Shown here: positions 22,949 through 34,560 of the stretch, piece by piece
Layout: each line of letters begins with the position of its first letter
How positions within the stretch are numbered: position 1 is the stretch's first letter
DNA from: Chara braunii
Taxonomy: Eukaryota; Streptophyta; Charophyceae; Charales; Characeae
Assembly: GCA_003427395.1 (NCBI GenBank)
Contig: BFEA01000223.1
Coordinates: forward strand, 2,201,427-2,265,426
Length of the DNA stretch: 64,000 bases
Direction: 5' to 3'
The notes under the pieces: model-generated
Database searches by the model: none
What the model saw: the letters and a program-made list of their open reading frames with translations, nothing else
What the model was told of the DNA's origin: nothing
Program-made: the position numbers and the translations under genes

Positions 22949-23540
22949 TCAATCCAAAAAGTATTGTCGGGCTTCCCACCGGACCACAGCCCGTCGTTTA
23001 GAACGGAAAGGCTTTGGCACGCTCCGCGTGTCTCGTTTTCGTATCAAATCTCGTCGTCGTTCGATGGTAAGTTCCGAGTCCGACGTGGATGGTCTCAACC
23101 GCATGGCTCTTTCTTTATGCTCGTCTTCACTCCGCACACGGTAGTGGAAACCCTTGGATTCGTAGCGCTCAAAATGCTGGCATTCAGTGCATAGAGTGCG
23201 TGGCCAGTGGGGTTCTACTGCCGTCCACGGGATGACGATCAACTCGTTGAATGGCAACAATATCGAGTAGGGTGGGAAGTGCGTGTCGATAATGACAAAC
23301 CCAGCCTCTACGAACCCTGAACAACGATTGGCCGGAGGAAAAGTAGTATTGTCCGCCGATTTGTGCAACGGCTTCTCGTACGTCCCACTCACATACACGT
23401 GTCCTTCCCTCGTTATAGGGAAAAGGTCGTGTTGGGACGGGAGGTACGGGAGGCTGGTGCCCGATCGGAGGGTACAAGTCAGTCCACATATCCATCAATT
23501 GTAGAGACCTTGCGACGTCATAAAAAAAAAAAGACAACAC
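22949..23540 (-). CDS. Unidentified ORF region (149-aa and 118-aa frames)
   Basis: Two overlapping minus-strand frames are open: 23,398-22,949 (149 aa) and 23,540-23,184. The 149-aa frame looks protein-like, with mixed hydrophobic and charged residues and no low complexity: FVIIDTHFPPYSILLPFNEL, then IPWTAVEPHWP, a CTEC pair and an Arg-rich end. It starts in the other frame's proline-rich segment (YPPIGHQPPVPPVPTRPFP), so a frameshift or splice junction near 23,400 is possible. It lies in the only stretch of the first 33 kb not assigned to an element. I do not recognise a family. It could be an exon of a host gene. Confidence 0.25.
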
Positions 23541-24442
23541 TCGCGCAACTCAGAAACAATCTTCTTCAACACAAGAGAGAGAGAGAGCGAAAAAAGACAC
23601 TTCAACAGTTTAATCACGCATAGAACTAAGGGACCGATCCGCGGCTCAGGTTTAGTTAGCCAGCGCGATGTTGATCTCCGACGCCTTGTTTCTCGAGGCT
23701 GCCTCGTGGTTCGGCTGCTGATGTCGGACAGCATAAGGCAGATGGCATTCGCAGTGCACTCAGAGCCATAGATCTAAACACTCTTGCATTCTCGGACAAA
23801 ATCCCGACGACAATCGTCTAATCAACGCCAAAAAGACGCTCATTTCCATACATTCATTCACTGTGGAAGATGCGAAAAATGAACCATGCACAGGAAAAGA
23901 TGGATCGCTTGCACAGTACACACGCATTCACCGTTCACAAGACACAAAGACGGTGTCCTTGCGCAGGAGGATTACCCAGGAAACTAATGGAAGACTTCCG
24001 GAAGAAGTTCTTTCACGCAAGGAAAGCATACAGATTCATGCTCATCCAGAAGAGGGGAAGAGAGAGAGAGAAGCATCGAGACACATCATCCTTCAAAGAT
24101 AGAGGTAAAGGGGGGAGGAGATGAAGGGGGGAGAGAGAGAGTCTAGATAGGAGATGACGCAACTCAAAAGAAGGAAGTTCAGAGAAAAAGATCCGCAACA
24201 ACAAAGGCGCATTCGTCGTTGATTCCAATATGGCCTCGGGCCAATAACTGACTCAACTCCACTCATCGATCCTCATACCCGCACCGACGATCCCGGCCGC
24301 CGCGTGCGAACTCCCACCACTGCGATCGTCACCCCGCTGTCGTAGACTCGACACGATTCGCCCAGATCTTACAATCCGTCGTGGCGATCCAGCGAGCAAC
24401 CGGCCAGCCTATCGTCAGCCCGACAGGACTTTCCGACTCGCA
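23541..24442. other. Unassigned, partly GA-rich
   Basis: No confident gene. A GAGA-rich tract runs from about 24,058 to 24,180. This could be intron or flanking sequence if the minus-strand ORFs on either side are exons. Confidence 0.3.
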
Positions 24443-24637
24443 TCAAACACTCTGCCTAGCCACTGCTTCCCGGAAGCTGGCTTGAGAGTCAAGAACGTAA
24501 GAGAGATTGCGGACGCGATTGCGGGTTTCATAGTTGCGACAGGAGAGATAGAAGGGGGAGAGAGCGACGGGAAAGCTGAGGTGTAAGAGGAGAAGCAGGA
24601 GGAGAAGACTTTGAGAAGAATGTTCTACGAACGCCAT
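24443..24637 (-). CDS. Putative signal-peptide ORF, 64 aa
   Basis: From ATG at 24,637 in a good context (ATCAACATGGCG) the frame gives MAFVEHSSQS, eight leucines, HLSFPVALS, then a polar chain with CRNYETRNRVRN. An N-terminal leucine run followed by small residues is what a secretory signal peptide looks like. The frame stops at 24,443 after 64 residues, so it is either a tiny protein or a first exon. The upstream DNA contains GCCAATCAGG, a CCAAT-like box, near 24,718. No family recognised. Confidence 0.3.
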   Translation of the reverse strand: MAFVEHSSQSLLLLLLLLHLSFPVALSPFYLSCRNYETRNRVRNLSYVLDSQASFREAVARQSV

Positions 24638-25431
24638 GTTGATCCCTCGAAACTCAAGGTTCAACCAATCAAATTCGCCGTGCAATAGGAAGGTCCTATT
24701 GCTCCATGCACCTGATTGGCAAGCGGGAGTTATCGATGGATCGACCGGGCGTCGGGCGCCAGACTCAGAGGGTGAGGGGAGAAAAAGGCGCGAGAAGTGG
24801 CGCAAGACGGGTCCAAGATTCAGATGATCAAGAAGGGAAAAGGGGCGCGCAGAGAGCAAGGTGGGAGAGGGAGTGTGAGAAAGAAAACAGTTACGGGGCG
24901 AGAGAAAGCGGAGGGAGAAGGGGAAAGGAGCGCGAGAGGGAGCAATGCAGGGGACAGAGAGGAGAAAGCTTGGCACGCGCGGTGCCGTCAACAAAAAGAG
25001 AGAAAAAGGCACCGAAACAGTTACAGCCGAATTCAAAATTGAAATCACCATATCCGCGCGCGAAAGAGCGACACGGGAAAATAAAATCCTATGCCTATTC
25101 GTATTCGCACAAAATTCCGAGAGTTTTCCCCGACGCGACCAAGAACATTCACACACACGAAAAGGACACGTCGATGTTCCGCTTATCCCGGAATTCCCAA
25201 CTGCCGAGCCCAATTCCCAGTGTGTTCGCTAAGGCGCACGTAATTTCCTATGTATTTCCCGAATTGCAGAAAGGGAAAGCAGAACCCGGGAGTCGAAAAA
25301 GCTTCCGAAAGATGGGGGCGAAAAAAAAGCAGTACCCAAAATCAAGAAAACGAAACGGGGTTTTTATGGGGTTGGTATGATACAAGCAAAAAGGGGTACG
25401 AAAGATAGCACGGGTTTGGGAAGTGGTTCGT
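24638..25431. other. Purine-rich unassigned stretch
   Basis: G/A-rich on the plus strand with long basic or serine/leucine-rich frames on both strands, which reflects composition. It would be the upstream region of the signal-peptide ORF. It ends at the LINE tail at 25,432. Confidence 0.3.
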
Positions 25432-25586
25432 CACACGCTGGACTAGTTTTCCAGCAGGTGAAGCTCCCCACCAATGGACTGGAGCCACTAGTAAAGCAGT
25501 TAGGGGTGTAAAGCAGTTAGGGGTGTATGCTCTTATCATCACTGCTAGCTGTGAATACTAGTGTTATTTAAAAAAAAAAAAAAAAA
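25432..25586 (+). mobile_element. Mini LINE insertion: 3' tail plus poly(A)
   Basis: Only the last ~137 bp of a LINE plus a 17-bp A run (25,570-25,586). It has GCTGGA/TCCAGC, the CCACCAATGGA block and the same downstream block as copy 1. A short internal duplication of AGTAAAGCAGTTAGGGGTGT is present. This is a severely 5'-truncated insertion. Confidence 0.85.
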
Positions 25587-25771
25587 GTCACAAAAACGAG
25601 TTATAATTGCACTGTGGGGCACAATTTGCAATTGCACTTTGGGCACCCTCTATGGCCAGAAAGTTGGGTTCAAGTGGTTTGTATACATTGCCCGAACTGC
25701 AACCCAGAACTGTATCTTGGCCCATAGAGCAATTATAACTTTTTTTTGTGACTCCCCCGTAGTTTCCCCTT
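25587..25771. mobile_element. MITE with GTCACAAAAA ends
   Basis: Inverted ends GTCACAAAAA..GTTATAATTGC (25,587) and GCAATTATAAC..TTTTGTGAC (to 25,756), extended at right by TCCCCCGTAGTTTCCCC. Its left end abuts the LINE poly(A), so the outermost left bases are missing. A related complete element follows at 25,874. Confidence 0.7.
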
Positions 25772-25873
25772 TTTTTCCTTTTTTTTTTGAGTGGGACAAT
25801 GCTCCAATCTATTCGTGGGGAGCAACGCGTGATGGGAACCGGGCCCACTTCCCATTTGAGAACATATCAGAAA

Positions 25874-26067
25874 GGGGTAACTTTAGTGCAGTCACAAAAA
25901 CAGTTTGAAATTACACTTCAGGCATTCACCCGAACATACCCCACCCTCTAACGCAACCCTACCTAACCGGAAAGCCAGCTTGTATACATTGCCCGAGGTG
26001 CAATTTCAGCTGTTTTTGCCCAAAGTGTTTTTCCAACTCTTTTTATGACTCCCACAAAGTTTCCCAC
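25874..26067. mobile_element. 194-bp MITE, 8-bp target duplication
   Basis: The ends are inverted: GGGGTAACTTTAGTGCAGTC at left, and GACTCCCACAAAGTTTCCC at right. Flanked by ATCAGAAA at 25,866-25,873 and 26,068-26,075. The 8-bp duplication suggests hAT-type mobilisation. It shares ends and internal blocks (TTGTATACATTGCCCGA) with the preceding MITE. Confidence 0.75.
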
Positions 26068-26079
26068 ATCAGAAAATAT

Positions 26080-27480
26080 ATAAGGAACAAATTGAGAGAT
26101 CGGGGCCATTACTTGGCTTCAACTGAGAATAGCAATGGACCAATGGTGCTCATGGATCAAATGCAAAGTTTCAGAGAGTTGCGATAACTTGGAGGACCTA
26201 AGCTCAGTCTATAGAAGCTAGCAGGAGTTCAGAGCAGCGGAACCTCTACCCTATTGTCATTTCAGCAGCCCAACCGTGAACCTGCCTCAACCCTCGTGTC
26301 CTCGATACCTAGCCTCTACCAGGCCTCACAGCCCCAACTGCTAGGTTGCGAGGAATCATGACCCACCGCAGAGTACTCCCCCCAACTGCTAGGGTACATG
26401 GCAGTGTGATCCGCTCCAGGTCAGGCCAGTGTCTTCAAAGTAGCAGATCACCGACGGCCACTGGAATGCCTTCCACCATGGCCATCCCCTAGATCTCTCT
26501 ACCAAGCCTCATACCCCCACTTACCTCGGGTAACAGGGCAGCGCAAACAAGCCCCTACACCAGCCAGCGTCATTCTAGCCTTGACCATCCACAAGCCTAT
26601 GAATCTGACGGTGTCAGCAAGGCGTCAGACGCACTGCCATGGTCAACCCACCAGAACCACTCATCCATCACGCTTGGCACTACTCCGGCAAGCCTTACTA
26701 TGATAAAGCCACCATCTCGGCCGCTCCTATGCCCTTTTTCCATCCTACTACCCAGCCCTCCTCACCAGCAGGGCGCTTTGTATCCATCCGTACAAAACAC
26801 CCCCCACCATCAAACCGGTGGTAGGCACCATCAAACCGGTATTGCCTACCACACAACTAGCGCAATCCAGGAGATGAAATAGGACTAGATATAAAATTTT
26901 ATTCAGAAAAAGAAAAAAAAACACAGAGCCTTCAAATCAACGCCCTCTTCCTCCACAAGCATAGGGAAAGTGAGGGAAAACCAACCTCTCTCCCAAATTC
27001 CAGAGTACGACGGGGACTCAACTTGCACATGACAGAGCTCACAGAATATCCCTCAGGATTACTTCCCCCCCTCAAAAGATGACAACCCCCTGGCCCTACA
27101 CTGGCCCGCCAGGAGAAGCCTTCTCTCCTCATCGGCCCCAGTTCAGGACAGCCCCCTAAACAGTCACCCCTACTCCCTCAAGGGCATACAGGTCCCCGTA
27201 AAGTATGCCCCCGCAAAGCTGAAGTTCCCCCATCCCTCTTGTCCCACCCTCTCCAAGTGAGACAGCCCACCCGGCTTCTCGCCCTGCTGAAAACAGCACC
27301 CCTTCACCATGATTGATCCAACCCAGAAGACTAGCCCAGCTCCAGAGGAAAGACAAACCCTCATTATCCCCCCTATCCTCTCCAGGACAATGCACTCCCC
27401 ACACCATGTGTAACCTCCACAGGAAAGAGTTCCAACCCTGAAGGAGATGGTCCCAATCGGCAGGTGTGACACCTGAAGTG
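26080..27480. other. Probable degenerate LINE sequence, unassigned
   Basis: No clean frame. Orientation and position suggest a highly decayed upstream part of the LINE that ends at 28.35 kb, but I could not recognise RT motifs. A CATCAAACCGG duplication lies at about 26,810-26,840. Confidence 0.3.
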
Positions 27481-27499
27481 CCCGTGAAAACCATTCATG

Positions 27500-28349
27500 C
27501 TCAGAGAAAACAAATAGGAATTTGTTCAGAACCATCAATCAACCCATTGCCCGACTCCCCTTTGACCTGGACGACTGGGAATGGACAGGCCAACAAACCA
27601 TGCACATCTGGGACTACACTGTCAAAGGGGGGTACAGAGCAGCTTGTCCACAGCAGCAGATTGGACAGACGATCTCATGGAGATGGGAGCGAGATTTACC
27701 AGTGAATCCACAGCTGCTGCACAGCCTCTCTTGGATCAAGTATGCCAAACTAATGCCCACTAGCTCAGGTCCCTACAATGGCAAACCTGACACTGTTGTC
27801 TCCCTACCCCAGACTGGCTCGTTTCGAGAACAGACCTCGAGCAGAAAGGGCTACTGTCCCCCATCTGCTCCTATTGTGGCAGGGCGACACAGCCGGCCAG
27901 GGCAACCCTCGAGCACTGCCTACTGGCATGCCTGATGGTTGCCCAAATATGGAGGTGGTGGGACGCGGCGTTCCATTCGCTCACTAACATCCATATCTCG
28001 TGGGACCTTGGCCTCATCCTGCTGGGCTGAAATCAAAACTAACTGGTGCACTGGACTCTGTTTGCCACTAACCTCTTCTCATATATGAGGCTACACGTTC
28101 TCATGCAAGCCTAGAGAGCGAGGTGCTCCTTTGAGAGAAAAGACCACCAATTTGATATGCAGCAATCACAACAGGCGACAGAAGAAGAGATCAGATCCCG
28201 CACACAACATGTCTGGAAGACCATGAACCAGAGCTATCATGACGAAAGAGACCCCACTCTCAGAGAAGCTTTGCAGGAGTCTTACTGCCAGATCTGGCAG
28301 GATCCGCACCAAGCCTTCTCAGAACTGCTAGATGACCTCAACATATGAT
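27500..28349 (+). pseudogene. LINE C-terminal region with zf-RVT
   Basis: Frame 27,522-27,935 gives LDDWEWTGQQTMHIWDYTVKG and WRWERDLPVNPQ, matching the region before the zinc domain in the 29-32 kb LINE. After a frame change at about 27,840 the zf-RVT motif reads ICSYCG..ATLEHCLLACLMVAQIWRWWDAAF (27,860-27,975). The terminal helices follow in the frame 28,157-28,348 (EEEIRSRTQHVWKTMNQSY). In-frame stops near 28,030 and 28,113 kill it. It ends with its own 3' region and poly(A) at 29,053. Confidence 0.85.
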
Positions 28350-28901
28350 GGAAAAATTGGAGGGCAGATGAACACTCCTGGCAAAGAAGACCCCTGAAAG
28401 ACTTTGCAGTCCCATACCTCCCGACCAACTGGTTGTTGATCCCTCAGAACCCCCATCGCACAATGACCCCTGCCCTCACCCTGTAGTAACCCATCCCACT
28501 TCCCACCCGCTCCCCTCACCACCATCTCCTTTTGGACCACCCCCCGCCCCTGATCCTCTATCATCTCGCCGTCCCTACAGCCGCTGCAGACAATGGGGAC
28601 CATTGGACATCTTCAGGCCACTATGGCGAGCAACCGGTATGGGGACAAGAGCAACAACAAGCATGGGAAATTGGACAGACGGTATGCAAAGAGTACAATA
28701 TGTGCAAAAGCAGCATCCTTGACTCACTTATGAAATCAGTGACTTCCTACCGGTGGCTCTCTCCAGGGAACAGTGCTCGGACCGATCACTTGAGATACAT
28801 GGGAACAGGGGACCCTCTTCATCAAGGAGTCCACCTAACGTGAATGCAGACATGGGTAGAACCTGTAAAATTTATAACTTCGGCTCATTTATAATGTTGT
28901 G
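28350..28901 (+). other. 3' untranslated region of LINE
   Basis: Between the last LINE codons and the conserved tail. C/A-rich, no independent gene supported. Confidence 0.5.
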
Positions 28902-29053
28902 AAGGGACGTTGGATCCGGTTTCCAGCAGGTGCAGCTCCCCACCAATGGAACGGAGCCATCCAATAGTGTGGCTTGTAGAATGGGTGTCTGCTCTTATCA
29001 GCACCCCTTCTACACCCATCGTCGATGTTTCCTAAAAAAAAAAAAAAAAAAAA
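28902..29053 (+). mobile_element. LINE 3' tail with poly(A), copy 3
   Basis: Starts GAAGGGACGTTGG with stem GTTGGA/TCCAGC, then GCAGCTCCCCACCAATGGA. A second stem, GTAGAA(T)GGGTG with CACCC(C)TTCTAC, encloses CTCTTATCA, and the tail ends in a 20-bp A run. This is the complete form of the tail shared by five insertions in the window. Confidence 0.88.
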
Positions 29054-29284
29054 CATTTACGAAAATCAGAATCAGAAAAGATTCAGTCCCGGTATAATAC
29101 TAACACAAAATTCCAAAACCATTGGACTATCCAATTTAGGATAGGATTTACAACACGAATTTAGGCAAGCATGCTTGGGAATCAGAATTATATTCCGATG
29201 TACTAACATCTTCACGAAAAGATCGATCACGAAAGTGATTTGGATTGGAATATCAACTTCAGGATAGGATTTCCCGGTCCCCTG
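29054..29284. repeat. Shared flank following LINE tail (copy 1)
   Basis: The part 29,147-29,270 (CAACACGAATTTAGGCAAGC.., GAATCAGAATTATATT) also follows the poly(A) of the next LINE at 33,118-33,235. The two LINEs therefore lie next to copies of the same sequence. Confidence 0.75.
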
Positions 29285-31943
29285 TAAAATTGTGGCGAAA
29301 GTATGGGCCAACAGACTCCACCCTTATCTCTCATACCTCATCCATCATGACCAGTCTGGCTTCATGTCATACCGGAACATTCAAGATGACATATTGTTAG
29401 TCAATGAAACCATCAAATATGTGACACAGTGGAGAGTGGGCGCGATCATCCTCTTTATTGACTTCGAAAAAACATACAATCATGTGGATTGGGATTTCCT
29501 GGAATTATGTCTTACCAAGATGAATTTTGGCCCCAGATTTATGAAATGGGTAAACATATTCCACAGAACTGCAGCCAGAAATGTCATGATGATGGCCACC
29601 TCACGCTGCCATTCAGACTGCAGAGATCTGTAAGACAAGGAGACCCCATAGCCCCGATGTTATTTGTCCTCATAATGGAAGCATTGGCGACAATGATAAG
29701 GGTCAACCTGGATATATAAAGAATAGCAGCACAGGAGATACCCGCCCACCTTGTCCCAGTCACATCCATCTTTGCGGACTACCTCACAGTCCTCTTACGA
29801 GATGACTCTGCCAGTTTTCAGGCACTGGCACGGACGATCTATCTATTTGAGGTCGCAGCAGACATGAAAGTAAACTAGGGTACAGAGACAAAAGGATGGT
29901 GGATCAGCAGAGATGCCAGCCCACCGCCTGATGCCCCAAGGGTTGATTGGAAGCCTGAGGATGTTGTTATCAGAGTGTTGGGGGTAAACCTCACCGCCCT
30001 TGCCCCCCTCCTGACCATGGCAATAGATTGGTAGACATAGCAATTCAACGCATGAATACCTAGAAAAAAATTCATACTTCGCTGGTGGGCAGAGCACTGG
30101 CAATCAACAATGCCATATTTGCGGCAATATGGTACAAGGTGGTCTTTTGGCAGCTAAATCAGAGGCAATTCCCGACATTAAAATGGGCAGCGTCCGTCTA
30201 TCTCTGACGAGGGAACCATGAACACACCATGTGTATCAAAAAGGTGGCATGGGATGTCATCACACAACCACAAACCAAAGGGGGTTTAGGCATACTCGAC
30301 CCAGAGAATGAAACAAAAGCTTTGATTTTTAAATTTCTGATAAGATGGTTGTTAGGCAATGATATCCCTTGGGTACCATATACAACCATCCAGATCTCTG
30401 CCCTAGCCCCACAATGCACAGATAGCAATAAAATCCACTCATTGCAGTGGCTAACTAACAAACATTGGTCGCTCCCGACACCCCCCCAAATACGTCAGCC
30501 TCCTCCGCTAAATGGGACCTCAAAGATGACCCCCTATGGATAAATATGTTGCGTCTGTGGAGAGAACGAGGACCGTCCCAAAACTTGCCCCACTTAGATG
30601 GGACGGAATATGGAGACAACCCCTGTTTGGAAACCCAAGCATATTTGATCACACAGGTAAACCATTCTCACTTCAAACGGGCTCGAGATGACTCCCCTGG
30701 GTGAGAAGAGGGATTTACACAGTTGCTAATTTGTGGAATGTCCACGCAAGCATATGGCTGTCGGTTCAGGACCTTCGACAAAAGCTGCAACACGTCAAGA
30801 AATTGGAAGAGGGTCTACAAGAGATCCAAGACGTTGTCCCCCTGGCATGGGTCTTGGAACTCAAGAGAGGCCCGACAATACAGCAGGGGGACTGGGTGGT
30901 GCGGCCAGAGGACTGGCCAATTCCGATGGTACTATACAATGTAGAGGTGGTTACCCCCCAAGAGGCGAGACTTCTGGCCTGCACACCTCGCCTCCCAGGG
31001 GAAAGATGGTCCAAACTAGACCGTCACGATGAACTCGACCGTCAGACACCTGCAGCAAGACTCATTAGAATTTGTGCGGTCACAGATAGCAACAAAGAAC
31101 TCTTCGTGTATGAGTCAGCCACCCCCCTTTGCCAGCTCACATTCAATCCACAGGAATGGGAATGGGATATGGGAGCTCTCGAAAACTGCAGATATGGCAA
31201 TACATAACTAAGAATGGGTACAGAACGACAAGGAAACCGACATATATCTCCGAACAGATCAGACTGCAGTGGCTTAGAGACTCGGCCCTCAACGCATAGA
31301 ACTTTAACAGAATTAGATGGACCGCCTACTCGGCTATCCGACCTACTAATCTGTGAGCACTACAGTGGCAGATCATACAGAGATGTCTTCCCACCCTGTA
31401 CCTATTGCGGTTGTGTCTAGAACGAACTTGGAAGCCCGGGGTGAGCTATCTCCACTCTGTACCTATTGCGGTTGGTCCCCCCCCAAGAAACGAGCTACAC
31501 TAGAACACTGTTTGCTGGACTGCTCTATGGTAGCTCAATTATGGCAACGGTGGGATGCAGTGTGGCATCATCTAACGGGCTACCACCTCCCATGGGACCT
31601 TAACACCATCTTGTTGGGGGAAACGCCCTCGCAACGTGTCAGGTGGACACCCTTCAGCCTTAACATGTTGGCAATAACACGACTACCAATGTTAATGGTT
31701 GTGTGGCGAATGAGGTGTGCGCATGAGCACAGGCAGCACACATATGGCTATATGGAGGCGTGGGCCTCGATCTTAGAAACAATCACCGCTAATACACATG
31801 CGGCCTGGCAAGAGCTCACAAGAATGCTTTGGAAGGAATCAAAGACAACCAAACGAAATGAACTCTCTGATAATTTTCGTTCTATCTGGATGGACAATGC
31901 AAGAAAATTTTGCGAACTGGATCAAGACAACCTGCTGCGATGA
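29285..31943 (+). pseudogene. LINE reverse transcriptase to zf-RVT end
   Basis: 5'-truncated inside RT. RT motifs in order: KVWANRLHPYLSYLIHHDQ..GFM and DDILLVNETI (29,295-29,430), FIDFEKTYNHVDWDF (29,455), RQGDPIAPMLFVLIMEAL after a frameshift (29,633-29,690). The catalytic motif is FADYLTV (about 29,775), with the second Asp replaced by Tyr, which would inactivate it. Post-RT frames: WDVITQPQTKGGLGI (30,250), LWINMLRLWRERG (30,540) and a 168-aa frame at 30,701-31,207. The zf-RVT domain at 31,450-31,580 has CTYCG..ATLEHCLLDC and LWQRWDAVWHHLTG, then helices to a stop at 31,943. A local duplication puts CTGTACCTATTGCGGTTG at 31,394 and 31,456. Dead by frameshifts, stops and the active-site change. 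Confidence 0.9.
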
Positions 31944-32954
31944 AAGCAGTGGATGTTGACAAAACCACAATGGGAACGCTTACCAAGAAGTCACTTTCAG
32001 TTCCCATTCCAACCGACCAATTTCATCCTCCTCACGGACTGACAATAACCTTTATACATCGGAATTCACTCCACCTCCCAAATGCCCCCCTCATGACCCT
32101 ATCCAAAGCCGACCCAAACCCTCCCCCCAAACCCTCCCTCAATCCTAACCCACAATCCTCCATCTCCATTCATATACACCCCCCATTCGCTTCGCAGAAG
32201 GCCGGTCAAGAAGGGACATCCCACTACAGGAGAAACATAAGGGATTACGCCCTGGAGACAAAAGACGAAGTCACCACCCACGCCCGGACAACGGACCAAG
32301 ATCAACTGGGAGGGGCTTTAGACGACAATGGATGGAAGGCTAACACAGGGGAATATAGTTGGGCACAACAATGGTGATACAATGCGTGGACAACGGACTG
32401 TGCCCCACATTTGGAAGCCTAACACAGGTGGACTCAACAATGGAGATAAAGCTTAGACAGACTGATAATACAATGACAACAAAGGTGGACACAATAACCG
32501 AGATAGGGCTTTGACAAACAAATACTACAATGACAACTCAATGACACAATGATATGGGTATTTGGGAGGGAGGGAACATGAGGACGGTCAAGAGCACGTT
32601 AGGACGGGTCTAAAAGGCAATAGTTGCAAGGTTAACACAGGGAAACACAGGTGGTCACAACAATGATAGTACGATGATACCTCAATGACATAATGAAATG
32701 TGTAATGAAAGGTGGGAAAATACACTAGGATGAACCTTAGATGGTAATATACATCATGGGTTTTGGGAGGGAGGGTACGTGGGGTGGCGCCCCACATCAG
32801 CTCCACACTTACACAATACACGTCACACTGTCACAACACTCCACAAGATTGCACCTCAGGCAATATGAAGAAGGACAGCCACTAGGGTTTAAGGGTTTAT
32901 CTTATCAGATACTACTACAATCACATGTCCATTCATACAAATAACCACAATGTT
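31944..32954 (+). other. Long LINE 3' untranslated region
   Basis: About 1 kb between the ORF2 stop and the conserved tail. Degenerate short repeats of the type GGCTAACACAGG, CACAACAATGG and ACAATGACAAC recur through it. No gene is supported. Confidence 0.55.
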
Positions 32955-33105
32955 CAAGGACGTTGCACCCGCTTTCCAGCAGGTGCTGCTCTCCACCAAT
33001 AGATGGAGACTCCCCGATAGTGTTGGTGGTGCCTTCTCTTACGAGCATCCCTAACATCAGTTCGGGTTGTTTCTCCCCCCCCCCCAAAAAAAAAAAAGAA
33101 AAAAA
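32955..33105 (+). mobile_element. LINE 3' tail with poly(A), copy 4
   Basis: CAAGGACGTTGC, TTTCCAGCAGGTGCTGCTC and CCACCAATAGATGG, ending in a C run and interrupted A run. The first stem is weaker here (GTTGCA opposite TCCAGC). Confidence 0.82.
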
Positions 33106-33235
33106 AGAATAGGAATTTTCAACACAAATTTTAGGCAAGCATCCTTGCGAATCAGAATTATATTTTGTTTTATGAACATCAAGATCAGAAAATTGATCAA
33201 GGAAATAATTGCGATTGAAAGTTTAGCTTCCATTG
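33106..33235. repeat. Shared flank following LINE tail (copy 2)
   Basis: TTTTAGGCAAGCATCCTTGC, GAATCAGAATTATATT and the following bases match 29,147-29,270. Confidence 0.75.
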
Positions 33236-33545
33236 TTGGGGATTGAAAATTCCAGAATCGAGCATCAAGGATATACTATTACAAATCAGGAATATATTAT
33301 TCAGAAACAACATCAGACTATAGATTAGAGCACCAGGATTGACAGATCACAACAGAAAGGACTTGGACATAGGAGAAAGACTCTGAAAGGCTGGAAGAAA
33401 GGCTTAAGCATCAATAAAGGTTCTACAAGGGTAACATGAGATTCAAGTTGTCTCAACGGATGATCATTCCATGCACTACTATCATTACTAATCTGATAAT
33501 TGTATCATATTCATCCCCCCTTCAAACCTTAACGTCCTCCTTCAT
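33236..33545. other. Unassigned AT-rich spacer
   Basis: No gene or element recognised. Confidence 0.3.
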
Positions 33546-33778
33546 CGGCTTGGAAATAATTTAGTGGTCTTGTGCCAGCTACGTCGACCATCTAAGCATA
33601 AGGTTGAGCAATGAAGACCGACGGGCCGTGGCCTTACACTCGCCACCTATCCTTTTTCATTGTCTCGAATGCAATTCAGTCGTCTTGTGGCCAGCTACGT
33701 CGACCATCTAAGACTAAGGCTGAGCAATGAAGACCGACAGGCAGTGGCCTAACACTCACCACCTATCCAGCCATGTAG
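33546..33778. repeat. 116-bp tandem duplication
   Basis: Two copies, marked by CCAGCTACGTCGACCATCTA at 33,575 and 33,691, and by GAGCAATGAAGACCGAC. Confidence 0.85.
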
Positions 33779-34284
33779 CAAGACAAAACCGCAAAGCTCA
33801 TCGACGACCCCTCGCTGGTAGTCCGGAGGGAAGAAAAACGTCCCACACTATCGAGGCGCTCAAATAGATTATGTTTTCTGTCATCTCGGCCCCGGATTCG
33901 TCGAAGGAGAAGCACGACCAAGATTCTCCATCCCCGTCAACTGTGCGCTTCGGGCTACCCCTCACTAACCTTCATGCGCCATAGTTCCACGCCAGTAATA
34001 CCATCTGCTCCAATTTCGCACACCTCCTTCTTCGTGCCTGGCGGCTATGCCAACGCCGCCAAACCGCCACACGCAAACCCTCGTGTCTACGTGTCGCTCC
34101 GACCGACGAAGCACGGCAAGACCCTCCTTGAGAACGTGCTGTTTGGGGGGGGTGCAGTGCTCCTACGGAAGAGTTACCATGATTCCTTTGCGGTCCAGCG
34201 AGGGCTTGGAGGTGTGCCTAACGGGGAAGGAGCGCACGTTAGCGCTCGCGTAATGGCAGAGCATGCTAACGTCAACGCGCGTGG
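33779..34284. other. Unassigned; open frame without a family
   Basis: A 104-aa plus-strand frame (33,974-34,288) has a plausible middle (GGYANAAKPPHANPRVYVSLRPTKHGKTLLEN) but no recognisable family, and overlaps other open frames. Not called as a gene. Confidence 0.25.
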
Positions 34285-34560
34285 TTGAGGTGTGGCATTG
34301 GCAGTGTGCGTTTGGCAGGGCGTTGGTCAACCATCGGTGGTGAGGCGCTGGTTGTGCGCAGGTAACGGGGCGCTGGTGGTTCAAAGGCGGCGAGGCGCTG
34401 GCTCCCTGAGAGGAGCGAGGCGCTGGTCGTTCACGGATGGCGAGGCGCTAGCTACGGGCAAGCAGCGAGGCGCTGACGATTGACAGATGGCATTGTGCTG
34501 GCTTCGTACACGTGGCATGTTGCTGACAGCTAATGCGTGGTGACGCGTTGGCATGAAGAT
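34285..34560. repeat. Degenerate minisatellite, core GCGAGGCGCTGG
   Basis: The core (G)AGGCGCTGGY recurs at about 25-33 bp spacing from GGGCGTTGG near 34,319 to GACGCGTTGG near 34,542, decaying towards the edges. Confidence 0.7.

Noticed and set aside
24706-25380. 224-aa basic ORF (+)
   Set aside because: Purine-rich composition gives long open Arg/Glu/Lys frames; no domain, and overlapping frames are equally open.
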